A stretch of DNA of 64,000 bases, from assembly GCF_036408855.1 (NCBI RefSeq), contig NZ_JAZGJQ010000001.1, forward strand, positions 186,001 through 250,000, read 5' to 3'. Below the pieces are notes generated by a model. The model had not been told where the DNA came from. It saw only the letters and a program-made list of their open reading frames with translations, and did not search any database. Origin of the DNA: Olsenella_K absiana (lineage in GTDB: Bacteria > Actinomycetota > Coriobacteriia > Coriobacteriales > Atopobiaceae). The translations under genes and the position numbers were made by a program. This document shows, one piece after another, positions 17,301 to 25,508 of this stretch. The number at the start of each line of letters is the position of its first letter. Positions within the stretch are counted from its first letter, which is position 1.

Positions 17301-17362
17301 ATGCTAGGTACCTAGAGAAAAAGAGTCAAGGTACCGAGGGATTAAACCTTCGGTACCTTGAC
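17301..17362 (-). promoter_or_regulatory. marR-ABC promoter with three GGTACC-centred operator-like palindromes
   Basis: Reading the minus strand, -35 TTGACT (17329-17324), a 17-bp spacer and -10 TAGCAT (17306-17301) form a good sigma-70 promoter about 40 bp from the marR start. CTAGGTACCTAG (17304-17315) is a perfect 12-bp palindrome across the spacer and -10. A 13-bp inverted repeat, GTCAAGGTACCGA (17325-17337) with TCGGTACCTTGAC (17350-17362), covers the -35. The three GGTACC centres are 23 and 22 bp apart, about two helix turns. This fits cooperative MarR autorepression. Confidence 0.7.
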
Positions 17363-17465
17363 AACTACACATTTCGTGGCGGTGCGGACGGTGCCGGCCG
17401 CAGCGCGCGGCCGTCGGTGCGGCCAGGCGCCGCCGGTCAGGGCCGCGTCCGGCGGCCTGCCCTCC

Positions 17466-18374
17466 CTAGCGGCGCTCCGCGAACGCGATGGTCTCGAGCA
17501 GGATGCGCGCGAGGGCGCGCGGGTCCTGCTTGGGGACGGAGTGCCCCAGCCCCTCGAGGACGACCAGCCGCGCATCGGGCACGGCGGAGAAGATCGCGCG
17601 CGTCTCCGAGGGCTCGATCACGTCGAACTCGCCGGCGACGACGGTGGTCGGGCAGCGGACGGCGGCGAGGGAGGCGGCGCCGATGTGCGGCTCGACCTCC
17701 ATGAGCCGCAGCAGCTCGGCCTCGCGGGCTGCCTCGTCGGGGGTGGGGGAGAGCAGCGCGGGGTCGACGGCGCCGGAGCGGACGAGCGCGGCCCCCTCGC
17801 CCTCGCGCCACCAGGCCGCCCACGCCTCGAGCGACGCGCGCGCGGACTCGAGCCAGCCGTCCTCGTCGCGCACGCCCTCGGGCGTGAGGTTGGCCCCGAC
17901 TGCGACGAGGCTCCTCACGAGCTCGGGCCTGTCGCGGGCGAGGAGCAGCCCCTCGATGGCGCCGTCGGAGAAGCCCAGGACGTGCGCGGGGGAGAGGCCG
18001 AGCCCCTCGAGGGCGCCCGCGGCGTCTGCGGCGAGGAGCTCGTAGGTGAGCGGCGCGGACCCCCTCGTCGAGCGGCCCTGGGCGCGCGAGTCGAGGGCGA
18101 CCACGGGGTGGCCCGCCCGCACGCAGGCGTCGACGACGGGACCGAAGATCGCATGCTCCTCACCGTTGCCGTGGAGCATGAGCACGGGGGTGCCAGCGAG
18201 GTCCTCCCCGTAGACGAAGGCGGCGATGCGGGCGCCGTCGGGCGTGACGTGGGCGCAGGCCCTGTCGGGCGGCGTGGCCGGGCGCGCGTAGGGGCGCGGG
18301 AAGTGGGGCGCCGGGGGAGCGGGCGGGCGCCGGCGCCTCGCCGGTCGCTCGGGCCCCCTGTCCTTCTCCGCCAT
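17466..18374 (-). CDS. Alpha/beta hydrolase
   Basis: 302 residues from ATG 18374, just after the stop of the MetRS-like gene, whose last codons carry the GAGGTAGG ribosome site. The first 40 residues are Arg/Pro-rich and disordered. The hydrolase fold then shows the oxyanion HGNGEEH, DSRAQGRS, the nucleophile elbow GFSDGA (Ser), an acid Asp in GEFDVIEP and the catalytic His in GLGHSVP. The Ser-Asp-His triad is thus complete. The substrate is not predictable; the closest pattern is small esterase / MhpC-like proteins. It lies 3 nt downstream of the synthetase-like gene, so the two are co-transcribed. Confidence 0.88.
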   Translation of the reverse strand: MAEKDRGPERPARRRRPPAPPAPHFPRPYARPATPPDRACAHVTPDGARIAAFVYGEDLAGTPVLMLHGNGEEHAIFGPVVDACVRAGHPVVALDSRAQGRSTRGSAPLTYELLAADAAGALEGLGLSPAHVLGFSDGAIEGLLLARDRPELVRSLVAVGANLTPEGVRDEDGWLESARASLEAWAAWWREGEGAALVRSGAVDPALLSPTPDEAAREAELLRLMEVEPHIGAASLAAVRCPTTVVAGEFDVIEPSETRAIFSAVPDARLVVLEGLGHSVPKQDPRALARILLETIAFAERR

Positions 18375-18376
18375 GC

Positions 18377-20407
18377 CTACCTCACCTGCGACGGGTGCTT
18401 CTCGAAGAAGTCGAAGCGCGGGGGGAGCTCGACGAGGGCGTGGTCGCAAGGCCCCTCGCCGAGCGCCTCGCAGAGCTCCCAGGGCTCCTTGAAGGCGTTC
18501 TCCCAGGAGAAGAACAGATCGTGGGGGAAGCCAAGGTAGTCGCAGATCCGCTCGCAGCCGGCGGGCGCGGCGGGGTGCATGAGCAGCGTCAGGGTGCGCA
18601 GGCAGGCGAAGGCGTTGGCGAGGGCCTGGCGGTAGGCGGCCTCGTCGTCCTTGGCGGCCTTGGACTCGTCGCCCCAGCGCTTGTTGGCCTCGCGCCCGAA
18701 CGCCTCGGCCACGGCCAGCGCGCCGTGCGCGTCGAAGAGGTAGGCCGCGCGCTCGAAGGCGAGGGTCGCCTCGGTGCAGGACCGCGCCACCTCCTCCGTC
18801 GCGCGCTCCTCCATGAGGTGGCCGCCGCAGGCGCGCTGCGCGCCGTACAGGCAGCTGCGGGCGATGCGGTTGAAGATGTTGGTCAGGAAGGCCGACTCCT
18901 TGAGGGCGGGGTCCACCACCCTGGGGTCGTCCCGCACGAGGACCTCCTCGCCGGTCGCCTTGTCCTTGTGGCTGACGGAGGTGTCGTAGGGCTTCGGCGC
19001 GAAGGAGACGGCCTTCTGGTCGAGGCCGAGCGAGAGCCAGTGGCAGCGCAGCTGCTCGGCGGTGTAGTGCTCGAGGAGCTCCGCGGCCATCGGCGGCTTG
19101 ATGGCGCCTGAGGAGGAGGCCTTCTTGTTCATGAAGAGGATGTGGTAGTTGGCGATGGGGGTGTCCTGGAACAGGCCCCAGTCGAGCGCCTCCCACATCG
19201 CGGGCTGGGCCACGCAGTAGAAGTAGATGTTGTCCTGGCCGATGAACTGGTAGACCTTGGCGTCGTCGGCGCACCACCAGTCGCGCCAGTCGGTGGAGGA
19301 GTAGCGGCCCTCGGGCGCGAGGGCGAGCGCGGTCTGCACGAAGCTGATCGGCGCCCAGAGCGACTCGGGCCAGCACCAGACCGTGAGGCCGTGGGTGTCC
19401 TCGAGGTCGGGGGCGGGCACGCCCCACTCGATGTTGCCGGTGATGCGGAAGGGCAGCAGGGTCTTTCCGGTGCGGAAGCGCACCCCCGCCCCCTCGAGGA
19501 CCTCGCGCGCGGCGTCGCGCTCGCGCCAGTCGGAGAACTCGACGGAGAAGGACGACTGGTTGGACTCCGCCTCGTGGACGGTGTGGGCCGGCAGCCTCCC
19601 CTCGCAGGCGTCGAAGCTCTCGCGGAACTTGTTCTGGACGTAGATCACGGGCGCGACGAGGGTCTCGCGCACCGTCTTGGTGACGATGGCGCGCACCTGC
19701 GGGTCCTTGTCCCACCGCTCCATGAGCTCGTCGAGCGTGCCCCTGAACTCGGGCAGGTCGAAGTACCAGTTGTCGACCGGGCGCAGCTCGGGGGTGGTGC
19801 CGGTCAGCTGCGAGACGGGGTTGATGAGCTCCTCGGGGTCGAACTGGTGGCCGAGGTCGCACTCGTCTGCGTAGGCCTTCTCGGACTTGCACCCGCGCAC
19901 CGGGCAGCGGCCCTGGACCTGGCGGCCGTTCAGGAACTGGCCGGCCTTCACGTCGAAGAACTGGCGGGTGCTCATCTTGTGGAGGTAGCCGCGCTCATGC
20001 AGGCGCTCGATGACCTCGGCGGAGAGGCGCGCGTGGAACTCGCGGGCGGGCTCGAGCCCGGAGCCGGCGAACAGGTCGAGGCTCACGCCGTAGGCGTCGA
20101 GGGCGGCCTTCTGCGCCTCGTGGTTGGCGCTCACGTAGTCGGTGATGGTCCCTTCGTAGCCCTCCTCGGCGACCTTCTTGCGGTAGCCCTCCATGATGGG
20201 CGAGCCGTAGCAGTCCGTGCCGGAGACGAACAGCACGTTCTCGCGGCCGATGCGGTCGCGCAGGAAGCGCGCGAAGAAGTCGGCCGGCACGAAGACGCCG
20301 CCGATGTGGCCGAAGTGCAGGTTCTTGTTGCCATAGGGCATGCCGCCGGTGATGACGGCGCGGTGCGGGAACGCGGGGCGCGTGCCCGCGGAGGCTTCTG
20401 GAGACAT
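18377..20407 (-). CDS. Methionyl-tRNA-synthetase-like class I tRNA ligase with altered KMSKS loop
   Basis: 676 residues from ATG 20407 (AAGGAAG 5 nt upstream). The class I core has the HIGH-type motif LHFGHIGG (His31-His34), the MetRS-like ITGGMPYGNKN opening, a zinc-type insert (CPVRGCKSEKAYADEC, Cys-rich), and the FIGQDNIYFYC and NYHILFMNKK regions. The usual KMSKS is replaced by KASSS at 429-433. The C-terminal helical anticodon-binding domain is present, but there is no EMAP/Trbp111-like tail. It is MetRS-like in overall plan. Whether it is the cell's working MetRS or a divergent paralogue cannot be told here. Genes of this type in Coriobacteriia are often annotated only as class I tRNA ligase family. 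It is the first gene of a two-gene unit with the hydrolase. Confidence 0.85.
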   Translation of the reverse strand: MSPEASAGTRPAFPHRAVITGGMPYGNKNLHFGHIGGVFVPADFFARFLRDRIGRENVLFVSGTDCYGSPIMEGYRKKVAEEGYEGTITDYVSANHEAQKAALDAYGVSLDLFAGSGLEPAREFHARLSAEVIERLHERGYLHKMSTRQFFDVKAGQFLNGRQVQGRCPVRGCKSEKAYADECDLGHQFDPEELINPVSQLTGTTPELRPVDNWYFDLPEFRGTLDELMERWDKDPQVRAIVTKTVRETLVAPVIYVQNKFRESFDACEGRLPAHTVHEAESNQSSFSVEFSDWRERDAAREVLEGAGVRFRTGKTLLPFRITGNIEWGVPAPDLEDTHGLTVWCWPESLWAPISFVQTALALAPEGRYSSTDWRDWWCADDAKVYQFIGQDNIYFYCVAQPAMWEALDWGLFQDTPIANYHILFMNKKASSSGAIKPPMAAELLEHYTAEQLRCHWLSLGLDQKAVSFAPKPYDTSVSHKDKATGEEVLVRDDPRVVDPALKESAFLTNIFNRIARSCLYGAQRACGGHLMEERATEEVARSCTEATLAFERAAYLFDAHGALAVAEAFGREANKRWGDESKAAKDDEAAYRQALANAFACLRTLTLLMHPAAPAGCERICDYLGFPHDLFFSWENAFKEPWELCEALGEGPCDHALVELPPRFDFFEKHPSQVR

Positions 20408-20534
20408 TCGTGCTTCCTTGTCACTCGTGCAGGGCGCCCGTGCGCCCAGCCGACTCATAAGTGCTATGAATTATCCCACAACGGCGCGGGCGTGGCCGGC
20501 TGGGCAAAGCGCCTCGCCGGGGGAGGGGGCGCGC

Positions 20535-21143
20535 ATGGTGCGGGACCAGGGGCGCGGCGCCGATCGGGGCGCGGCGAGCGCGCACGAGGGCGAGAAGGAC
20601 GCGTCGTCCGGGCGCGTCGTGCGCGAGGTGAACGTCCTCGAGGACGAGGGCCTCCGCCGCCAGATGACCCTGGGCTCGCTCGCCGTCGGGGCCGTCGGCT
20701 GCGCGGTCTCCCTGGCCTGGGCACTCGCGCCCGGACCCTCCCACGAGGGCGTCGGCCCCGCCTGGCTCCTCGCCCTCACCCTCGTCTCGCTCGCCGCCCT
20801 GCCCGTCCACGAGCTCGTCCACGCGGCGGCCTTCAGGCTCGCGGGAGGGCCGGGGACGCGCGTGCGCTTCGGCCGCGAGCCCGGCATGCTCACCACCTCG
20901 GCCTTGGGGACCGTCTTGCCACGCGCGCGCTTCACGGCCGTCCTTCTCGCCCCTATGGTGCTGCTGAGCTGCGCCTTCCTCGTCGTGTGTGCTACCTTGT
21001 CCCTGCCGCTGCTCGGCTGGTGGCTCTTCGTGCTCCACCTCGCGGGCTGCACCGGGGACCTCGCGATGGCCTGGGCCATCGCGAGGACGCGCGGGGCGAC
21101 GAGGGTCGAGGACTGCGAATTCGGGATACGGCTGCTCGCGTAG
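20535..21143 (+). CDS. DUF3267-type putative zinc metalloprotease, membrane protein
   Basis: 202 residues from ATG 20535, which follows GGAGGGGG; an upstream in-frame ATG at 20466 has no ribosome site. About four hydrophobic segments are present. The first pair spans roughly 48-90 and is followed immediately by HELVH (residues 92-96), the gluzincin HExxH motif. GREPGMLTTS and a later LAGCTGDLAMAWAI helix follow, as in DUF3267 proteins. The family is predicted to be intramembrane or membrane-bound zinc peptidases; substrates are unknown. It is divergent from the MetRS-like gene and 19 bp upstream of queH, so it may share queH's transcript. Confidence 0.85.
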   Translation: MVRDQGRGADRGAASAHEGEKDASSGRVVREVNVLEDEGLRRQMTLGSLAVGAVGCAVSLAWALAPGPSHEGVGPAWLLALTLVSLAALPVHELVHAAAFRLAGGPGTRVRFGREPGMLTTSALGTVLPRARFTAVLLAPMVLLSCAFLVVCATLSLPLLGWWLFVLHLAGCTGDLAMAWAIARTRGATRVEDCEFGIRLLA

Positions 21144-21162
21144 CGGGCGGGATGGGGGTCAC

Positions 21163-21810
21163 ATGCGAGGAAGGCGAAGGCTGCTCCTGCACGCCTGCTG
21201 CGCCCCGTGCTCGCTCGAGCCGGTCAAGTACCTGCGCGAGGAGGGCTTCGAGCCGACCATCTGCTGGACGAACCCCAACATCCAGCCCGTGGCCGAGCAC
21301 GACCTGCGCCTCGAGGTGCTGCGCGCGTGGGCGGCCGACGTCGCGCACGTGGAGCTCGTCGTCGGCGCGGACGACCGGGAGGCGTGGGAGCGCGTCGTGG
21401 CCCCCGCTGGCGCCGATCGGGCGCGCCGCTGCCGCGCCTGCTACGCGGTGCGCCTCCAGGAGGCCTGCCGCGTGGCGCGTCGCGAGGGCTTCGAGTACGT
21501 GAGCACCACGCTGGCGGTCTCGCCGTACCAGCTTTTCGACGAGTGCCGCGAGGTGCTCGAGGCGACGGCGCGCGCCAACGGGCTGACCCCGGTCTGGCGC
21601 GACTTCCGCCCGCACTACCCGGAGTCCGTGACGGAGTCGCGCGGGCTGGGGATGTACCGGCAGAACTACTGCGGCTGCCGCTTCAGCGCGGCCGAGGCCG
21701 CCGACGAGCGCCACCGGGCGCGCGACGAGCGCAAGGCGGCCAAGGCGGCCGCCCGCGCCGAGCGCGCCGCGGCCGGGGCGGGGGCGGCAGAGGGGGCGCG
21801 CTCGCGCTGA
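21163..21810 (+). CDS. queH: Epoxyqueuosine reductase QueH
   Basis: 215 residues from ATG 21163, just after GATGGGGG. QueH reduces epoxyqueuosine to queuosine in tRNA and is the non-orthologous replacement of QueG. The cysteine motifs of the family (DUF208) are all seen: HACCAPC at residues 10-16, CRACY, and QNYCGC near the C-terminus. ICWTNPNIQP, SPYQ and DFRPHYPESV are also typical. The last 30 residues are an Ala/Glu/Arg-rich helix that is probably a lineage extra. It is in the same region as queA and tgt, the preceding steps of the pathway. Confidence 0.95.
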   Translation: MRGRRRLLLHACCAPCSLEPVKYLREEGFEPTICWTNPNIQPVAEHDLRLEVLRAWAADVAHVELVVGADDREAWERVVAPAGADRARRCRACYAVRLQEACRVARREGFEYVSTTLAVSPYQLFDECREVLEATARANGLTPVWRDFRPHYPESVTESRGLGMYRQNYCGCRFSAAEAADERHRARDERKAAKAAARAERAAAGAGAAEGARSR

Positions 21811-21888
21811 GGCCCGCCGTCGCGCCGCGCTCGCGGGTGCGCGCGTGCCGTTCCCGTGCACGTCCTTCTCGCACGCCGACGGGTGGGC

Positions 21889-21905
21889 GATAATTGTCAT
21901 AACAA
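21889..21905 (+). promoter_or_regulatory. -10 element and TTGT-N4-ACAA dyad upstream of crr
   Basis: GATAAT (21889-21894) lies about 49 bp before the start of the EIIA gene with a weak -35 (TTCTCG, 21866-21871). It runs into TTGTCATAACAA (21894-21905), a small inverted repeat that resembles one at 48564-48574. Confidence 0.35.
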
Positions 21906-21942
21906 AGTGGCGACGGCGCCACGACGAAGAGAAGGGCAGAGC

Positions 21943-22491
21943 ATGGGCTTCCTCAGCAAGATCATGGGTGCGGGCGCCCCCACCCCCAGCGTCCCCAAGG
22001 CGGCGCGCTTCAGGACCGAGCCGGACGCCATCTACGTGCCGGTCTCGGGCCTGCTTGTACCCCTCGACAAGGTCAACGACAAGACCATCTCCCAGGGGAT
22101 CTTCGGCGCGGGCGCGGCGATCCTGCCGATGGGCGACGTGGTCTTCGCCCCTGCGGACGGCCGCGTCGAGGTCACCATGGTCACCAACCACGCCATCGGC
22201 ATCAGGACGGCGGACGGCGCGGACGTGCTCGTCCACGTCGGCATCGACACGGTGAAGATGGACGGCAAGGGCTTCGAGCGCTTCGTCGAGGCGGGGGAGA
22301 ACGTCTTCGCCGGTCAGCCCCTCCTCGCCTTCGACGCCGACAGGATCGTGGAGGCGGGCTTCGACCCCACGGTCATCGTCTCCGTGACCAACGCGGACGA
22401 GCGCGCGGTGGCCCTGGTCGCCGAGAGCGGCACCAAGATCGACGGCATGCCCCTGCTCAAGGTCGGCGAGCCCCTTCTCAGGGTCGGGTAG
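21943..22491 (+). CDS. crr: PTS glucose-type EIIA component
   Basis: 182 residues, a stand-alone EIIA of the glucose superfamily. It accepts phosphate from HPr at the active His (about residue 98) in VLVHVGIDTVKMDGKGF; the second conserved His is in NHAIG. The N-terminus is a 25-residue linker ahead of IYVPVSGLLVPLDKV. It serves a sugar PTS whose EIIB/EIIC is encoded elsewhere. It may also have regulatory roles, but inducer exclusion of the enteric type should not be assumed. GAAGAGAAGGG precedes ATG 21943. Its own promoter and a hairpin after the stop suggest a single-gene transcript. HPr is encoded about 3 kb downstream. Confidence 0.93.
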   Translation: MGFLSKIMGAGAPTPSVPKAARFRTEPDAIYVPVSGLLVPLDKVNDKTISQGIFGAGAAILPMGDVVFAPADGRVEVTMVTNHAIGIRTADGADVLVHVGIDTVKMDGKGFERFVEAGENVFAGQPLLAFDADRIVEAGFDPTVIVSVTNADERAVALVAESGTKIDGMPLLKVGEPLLRVG

Positions 22492-22517
22492 CGGCCCTCG
22501 GGCCCTGCGGCGGGCCC

Positions 22518-22548
22518 GGCGGGCGAGCCGTGGGCGCGCTCGCCCGCC
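22518..22548 (+). terminator. GC-rich hairpin after crr
   Basis: GGCGGGCGAGC (22518-22528) pairs with GCTCGCCCGCC (22538-22548) around a 9-nt loop, 27 bp after the crr stop. No T-run follows, so its strength is uncertain. Confidence 0.5.
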
Positions 22549-22629
22549 GCAACCCCCCTCGCGCCCGACGCGCTAGAATGGGCGGTCGGCGCGGGGAGAC
22601 CGGCGCCAGGACCCGAGGAGAGGACCCGC

Positions 22630-23793
22630 ATGCGTACCGACGACTTTGACTACCCACTGCCCGACGAGCTCATCGCCCAAGCCCCGGCGGAGCCGAGGGA
22701 CTCCTGCAGGCTCCTCGTCCTGAACCGCGAGGACGGCTCGCTCGAGCACAGGCGCTTCCGCGACGTGGGCGACTACCTCGAGCCCGGCGACCTGCTCGTC
22801 GCCAACCGCACGCGCGTCATGCCCGCGCGCCTGATGGGGCACAAGGCCGGCAGCGGCGGCGTCGCGGAGACGCTGCTGCTCAAGCGCCGCGAGGACCTCG
22901 ACCCCCTGGGCGGCGTCTGGGAGTGCCTGGTCAAGCCGGGCAAGCGCCTCAAGCAGGGCGCGCGCATCGAGTACCGCGAGGGCGGCGCCCACGCGCCCCT
23001 GGGCTGGCCGGTCGTGCTCACGGCCGAGGTCGTCGACTACCTCGAGGACAACCGCGGCGGCCGCCTCGTGCGCTTCGAGCCCGCGGAGGGGCTCACGCTC
23101 GACGAGGCCATCCACAAGGCGGGCCACGTGCCCCTGCCGCCCTACATCACCCAGTACGAGGGGGACCCCGAGAAGTACCAGACGGTCTACGCGATGCGCG
23201 AGGAGCACTCGGCCGCGGCCCCGACCGCGGGCCTGCACTTCACGCCCGAGCTGATCGGGTCTTTGCGCGAGAGGGGCGTGGGCTGGCAGACCGTCGAGCT
23301 CGAGGTGGGCATCGACACCTTCCGGCTCGTCGAGGAGGACGACCCGACCCAGCATGTCATGCACACCGAGCGCTACCACGTCCCGCAGGAGGTCGTCGAC
23401 GCGGTGCACGCCACCAAGGCGGCCGGCCACCGCGTGATCGCCGTTGGCACCACGTCGGTGCGCTCGCTCGAGAGCGCCTTCGACCCCGAGGCGCCCGTCT
23501 CGGAGCCGCCCATGGTCGCGTGCCGCTTCGAGGACGCGCCGGATTCCGCGAGGACCCTCGGCAGGGGAGACCTCGTCGAGCGCAGGGACGCCAAGACGCA
23601 GCTCTACCTCATGCCCGGCTCCACCTACCACGTGGTGGACGGCCTCATCACCAACTTCCACGTGCCGCGCTCGACCCTCATGATGCTCGTGTCCGCCTTC
23701 GCCACGCGCGAGCAGATCATGGCCGCCTACCAGGCCGCGATCGACGAGCGCTACCGCTTCCTGAGCTTCGGCGACGCGATGCTGATCCGCTAG
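22630..23793 (+). CDS. queA: S-adenosylmethionine:tRNA ribosyltransferase-isomerase
   Basis: 387 residues. It moves the ribosyl part of SAM to 7-aminomethyl-7-deazaguanine in tRNA, giving epoxyqueuosine, which QueH then reduces. Typical motifs are DDFDYPLPDELIAQAPAEPR near the start, DLLVANRTRVMPARL, the large insert with GHVPLPPYI, AAPTAGLHFT, TVELEVGIDTFR, HTERY, VGTTSVRSLES and NFHVPRSTLMMLVSAFA. The start ATG at 22630 has CGAGGAGAGG upstream, and a CTAGAAT -10-like element lies at 22573-22579. In many bacteria queA is directly followed by tgt; here a minus-strand gene and ptsH are inserted between them. Confidence 0.96.
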   Translation: MRTDDFDYPLPDELIAQAPAEPRDSCRLLVLNREDGSLEHRRFRDVGDYLEPGDLLVANRTRVMPARLMGHKAGSGGVAETLLLKRREDLDPLGGVWECLVKPGKRLKQGARIEYREGGAHAPLGWPVVLTAEVVDYLEDNRGGRLVRFEPAEGLTLDEAIHKAGHVPLPPYITQYEGDPEKYQTVYAMREEHSAAAPTAGLHFTPELIGSLRERGVGWQTVELEVGIDTFRLVEEDDPTQHVMHTERYHVPQEVVDAVHATKAAGHRVIAVGTTSVRSLESAFDPEAPVSEPPMVACRFEDAPDSARTLGRGDLVERRDAKTQLYLMPGSTYHVVDGLITNFHVPRSTLMMLVSAFATREQIMAAYQAAIDERYRFLSFGDAMLIR

Positions 23794-23849
23794 GGGGCGC
23801 TGCCGCCGCCCTTGTCCCCGCTCGTCGCCGCGCGGGCGGGGCGGGGGCG

Positions 23850-25115
23850 CTAGCGCCTCTGGGTGAAGTACCAGAGCGCGACTATAGCCACGGCGAGAAG
23901 GACGACGCACGCGAGGACGAAGACGGCGCGCGAGGCACGCGTCCTGCGCTTGAGCTCGGCCGCCGTGCGCTTGAGGGCGTCGACCTCGGCCTGCTTGGCG
24001 TCCGCGTCGCGCTTCTCGTTCGCGATGCGCTCCCTCAGGCCCTGGGTGGTGGCGGGGTTGCCGTGGATCTCGTTCGCCTCGCCGAGGATCTGCCGGGCGG
24101 CCTCGACGCGCCTGTCGGCCGCCTCCTTGGCCTTCGTCGCCTCCTTGGCGGCGTCCTCCCTCGCCTTGGCCTGGTCCTCGAGCTGCTTCTCCTCGGCGCT
24201 CGCCTGCTTGAAGAGGCGCTCGTACTCCTCCTTGCGCGCGGTCGCCTCCTGCTTGGTGGAGCTGACCTCGCGCTCGGCCTCCTCGGTGAGCACCTGGCGG
24301 GAGACGAGCTCGCGCTGGGCGGCGTCGACGGCCTCGGCGCACTCGGCGCTGATGCGCGCCACGTCGCCCTTGGCGGTCTCGATGTGGGAGAGCTCCAGCT
24401 CGCGCTCCGCCTTGACCTTCTCGATGGCGCCGGGTACGGCCTGTGCGTCGCCCTCGAGGGCGGAGATCTCCGCCTCGAGCTTGCGGAGGCGCTCCTGGGC
24501 GCTGTCCACGTCGCGGTTGGCGGTCTTGAGGCGCTGGTCGCGCCTCTTGGTCTCGTCTGCGACCCTGGACTCGGCGCCCTTGAGCACACGCTTGGCGTCG
24601 GCGAGCTTGCGGGCCGAGTCGTCCGCGCGGCTGCGCGAGGAGTCCATGAGGTTCCTGAAGGGGCGTAGTTCGCGCTCGTGGTCCGCCTTCATCCGCTCGA
24701 GGTCGGCGAGCAGCCTGCCGCGCTCCTCCGTGAGGGAGGCGGCCCTCTCGGCGGAGCGGGCGGAGGCGGCGGAGGCCGTCTTGATCTCGGCGTTCTGGGC
24801 CGAGAGGATCTGCGGGTAGTCGCGCTCGACCTGCTCGCGATGTGCGAGGAGGTCGCGGTCGTCTTGGAGCATCTGGCGGAGCTGGCGCAGCTCGGTCTGG
24901 GCGGCGCCGAGGTCCTTGTTGGCCTTGCGCACCTTCCTCAGGGCGGAGAAGCCCCCGGTCAGGGCGGAGCGGCCCTTCGTGCCCTTGTCGCGCCTGGGCC
25001 TCGCGGCGTCCTTCTCGGCCCCGCCCCTCTCGGTCCCGGCCGTCCCGGCGTCCGCCTGGGCGGCCTGTCGACTCGGCGTGGTGTCGGGTGCTGCCTTCCG
25101 TGCGTGCCTTGCCAT
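23850..25115 (-). CDS. Long coiled-coil protein with C-terminal membrane anchor, function unknown
   Basis: 421 residues. The first 60 are basic, Ala/Arg/Lys-rich and probably disordered. From about 60 to 385 the chain is almost continuous predicted coiled coil, rich in Ala, Glu, Arg and Lys with heptad spacing. The extreme C-terminus has one membrane helix (about 395-415) ending in a YFTQRR tail, so the coil faces the cytoplasm as a tail-anchored rod. No enzymatic motif is seen. AAAGGACGG precedes ATG 25115. It is the only minus-strand gene between queA and tgt and is convergent with queA. A structural role at the membrane (cell shape, division or envelope) is possible but not shown. Confidence 0.85.
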   Translation of the reverse strand: MARHARKAAPDTTPSRQAAQADAGTAGTERGGAEKDAARPRRDKGTKGRSALTGGFSALRKVRKANKDLGAAQTELRQLRQMLQDDRDLLAHREQVERDYPQILSAQNAEIKTASAASARSAERAASLTEERGRLLADLERMKADHERELRPFRNLMDSSRSRADDSARKLADAKRVLKGAESRVADETKRRDQRLKTANRDVDSAQERLRKLEAEISALEGDAQAVPGAIEKVKAERELELSHIETAKGDVARISAECAEAVDAAQRELVSRQVLTEEAEREVSSTKQEATARKEEYERLFKQASAEEKQLEDQAKAREDAAKEATKAKEAADRRVEAARQILGEANEIHGNPATTQGLRERIANEKRDADAKQAEVDALKRTAAELKRRTRASRAVFVLACVVLLAVAIVALWYFTQRR

Positions 25116-25508
25116 TGCCGTCCTTTCGAGGGTGCCGATAGCCGGGGTTCGCGCGGGGCCGCACGTGCGGCCCCGCCCAGTCTTAGAAGATACACCACGC
25201 CGCCGCAGGCCCTGCCACGCGGGGTGCGGCGCCGCGAATCAACATGTTTGGGGCGCGTCGCGCGCCTTGGACCGCGGGCCCCCGCCCTCGCTCACCGAAT
25301 TGGGGAGGCCGTTCGTGGGGAATATCCTGCCGTCTCCCGACCGATTTGCGCGCAAGTCTTGGTGTTCTTATAAGGAAATCGGCGGTGGGTGCAAGAAGTC
25401 GCAGTTGGACGTCCGGATTGTGTGTAAAATGCATTTCGTTTCGTTTAAGATAGTCGGTAGTGCATGGGGCGTACCCATGTGAGCGCAAGGAGAAGAAGGA
25501 GCACCATC
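25116..25508. other. Gene-free stretch between the coiled-coil gene and ptsH
   Basis: 393 bp without a supported gene. The right half (25320-25500) is clearly richer in A+T than its surroundings and holds the ptsH promoter candidate. The left half serves the divergent coiled-coil gene. I see no RNA gene. Confidence 0.6.
25346..25374 (+). promoter_or_regulatory. Candidate ptsH promoter with palindromic -35
   Basis: TTGCGC (25346-25351), a 17-bp spacer and TATAAG (25369-25374) resemble a sigma-70 promoter, leaving a leader of about 130 nt before ptsH. The -35 lies inside the perfect palindrome TTGCGCGCAA (25346-25355). Confidence 0.45.

Noticed and set aside
17466..19892. One 808-codon minus-strand frame joining the hydrolase and part of the synthetase-like gene
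   Set aside because: The upstream part is the wrong frame of the synthetase gene. The hydrolase starts at 18374 with its own ribosome site.
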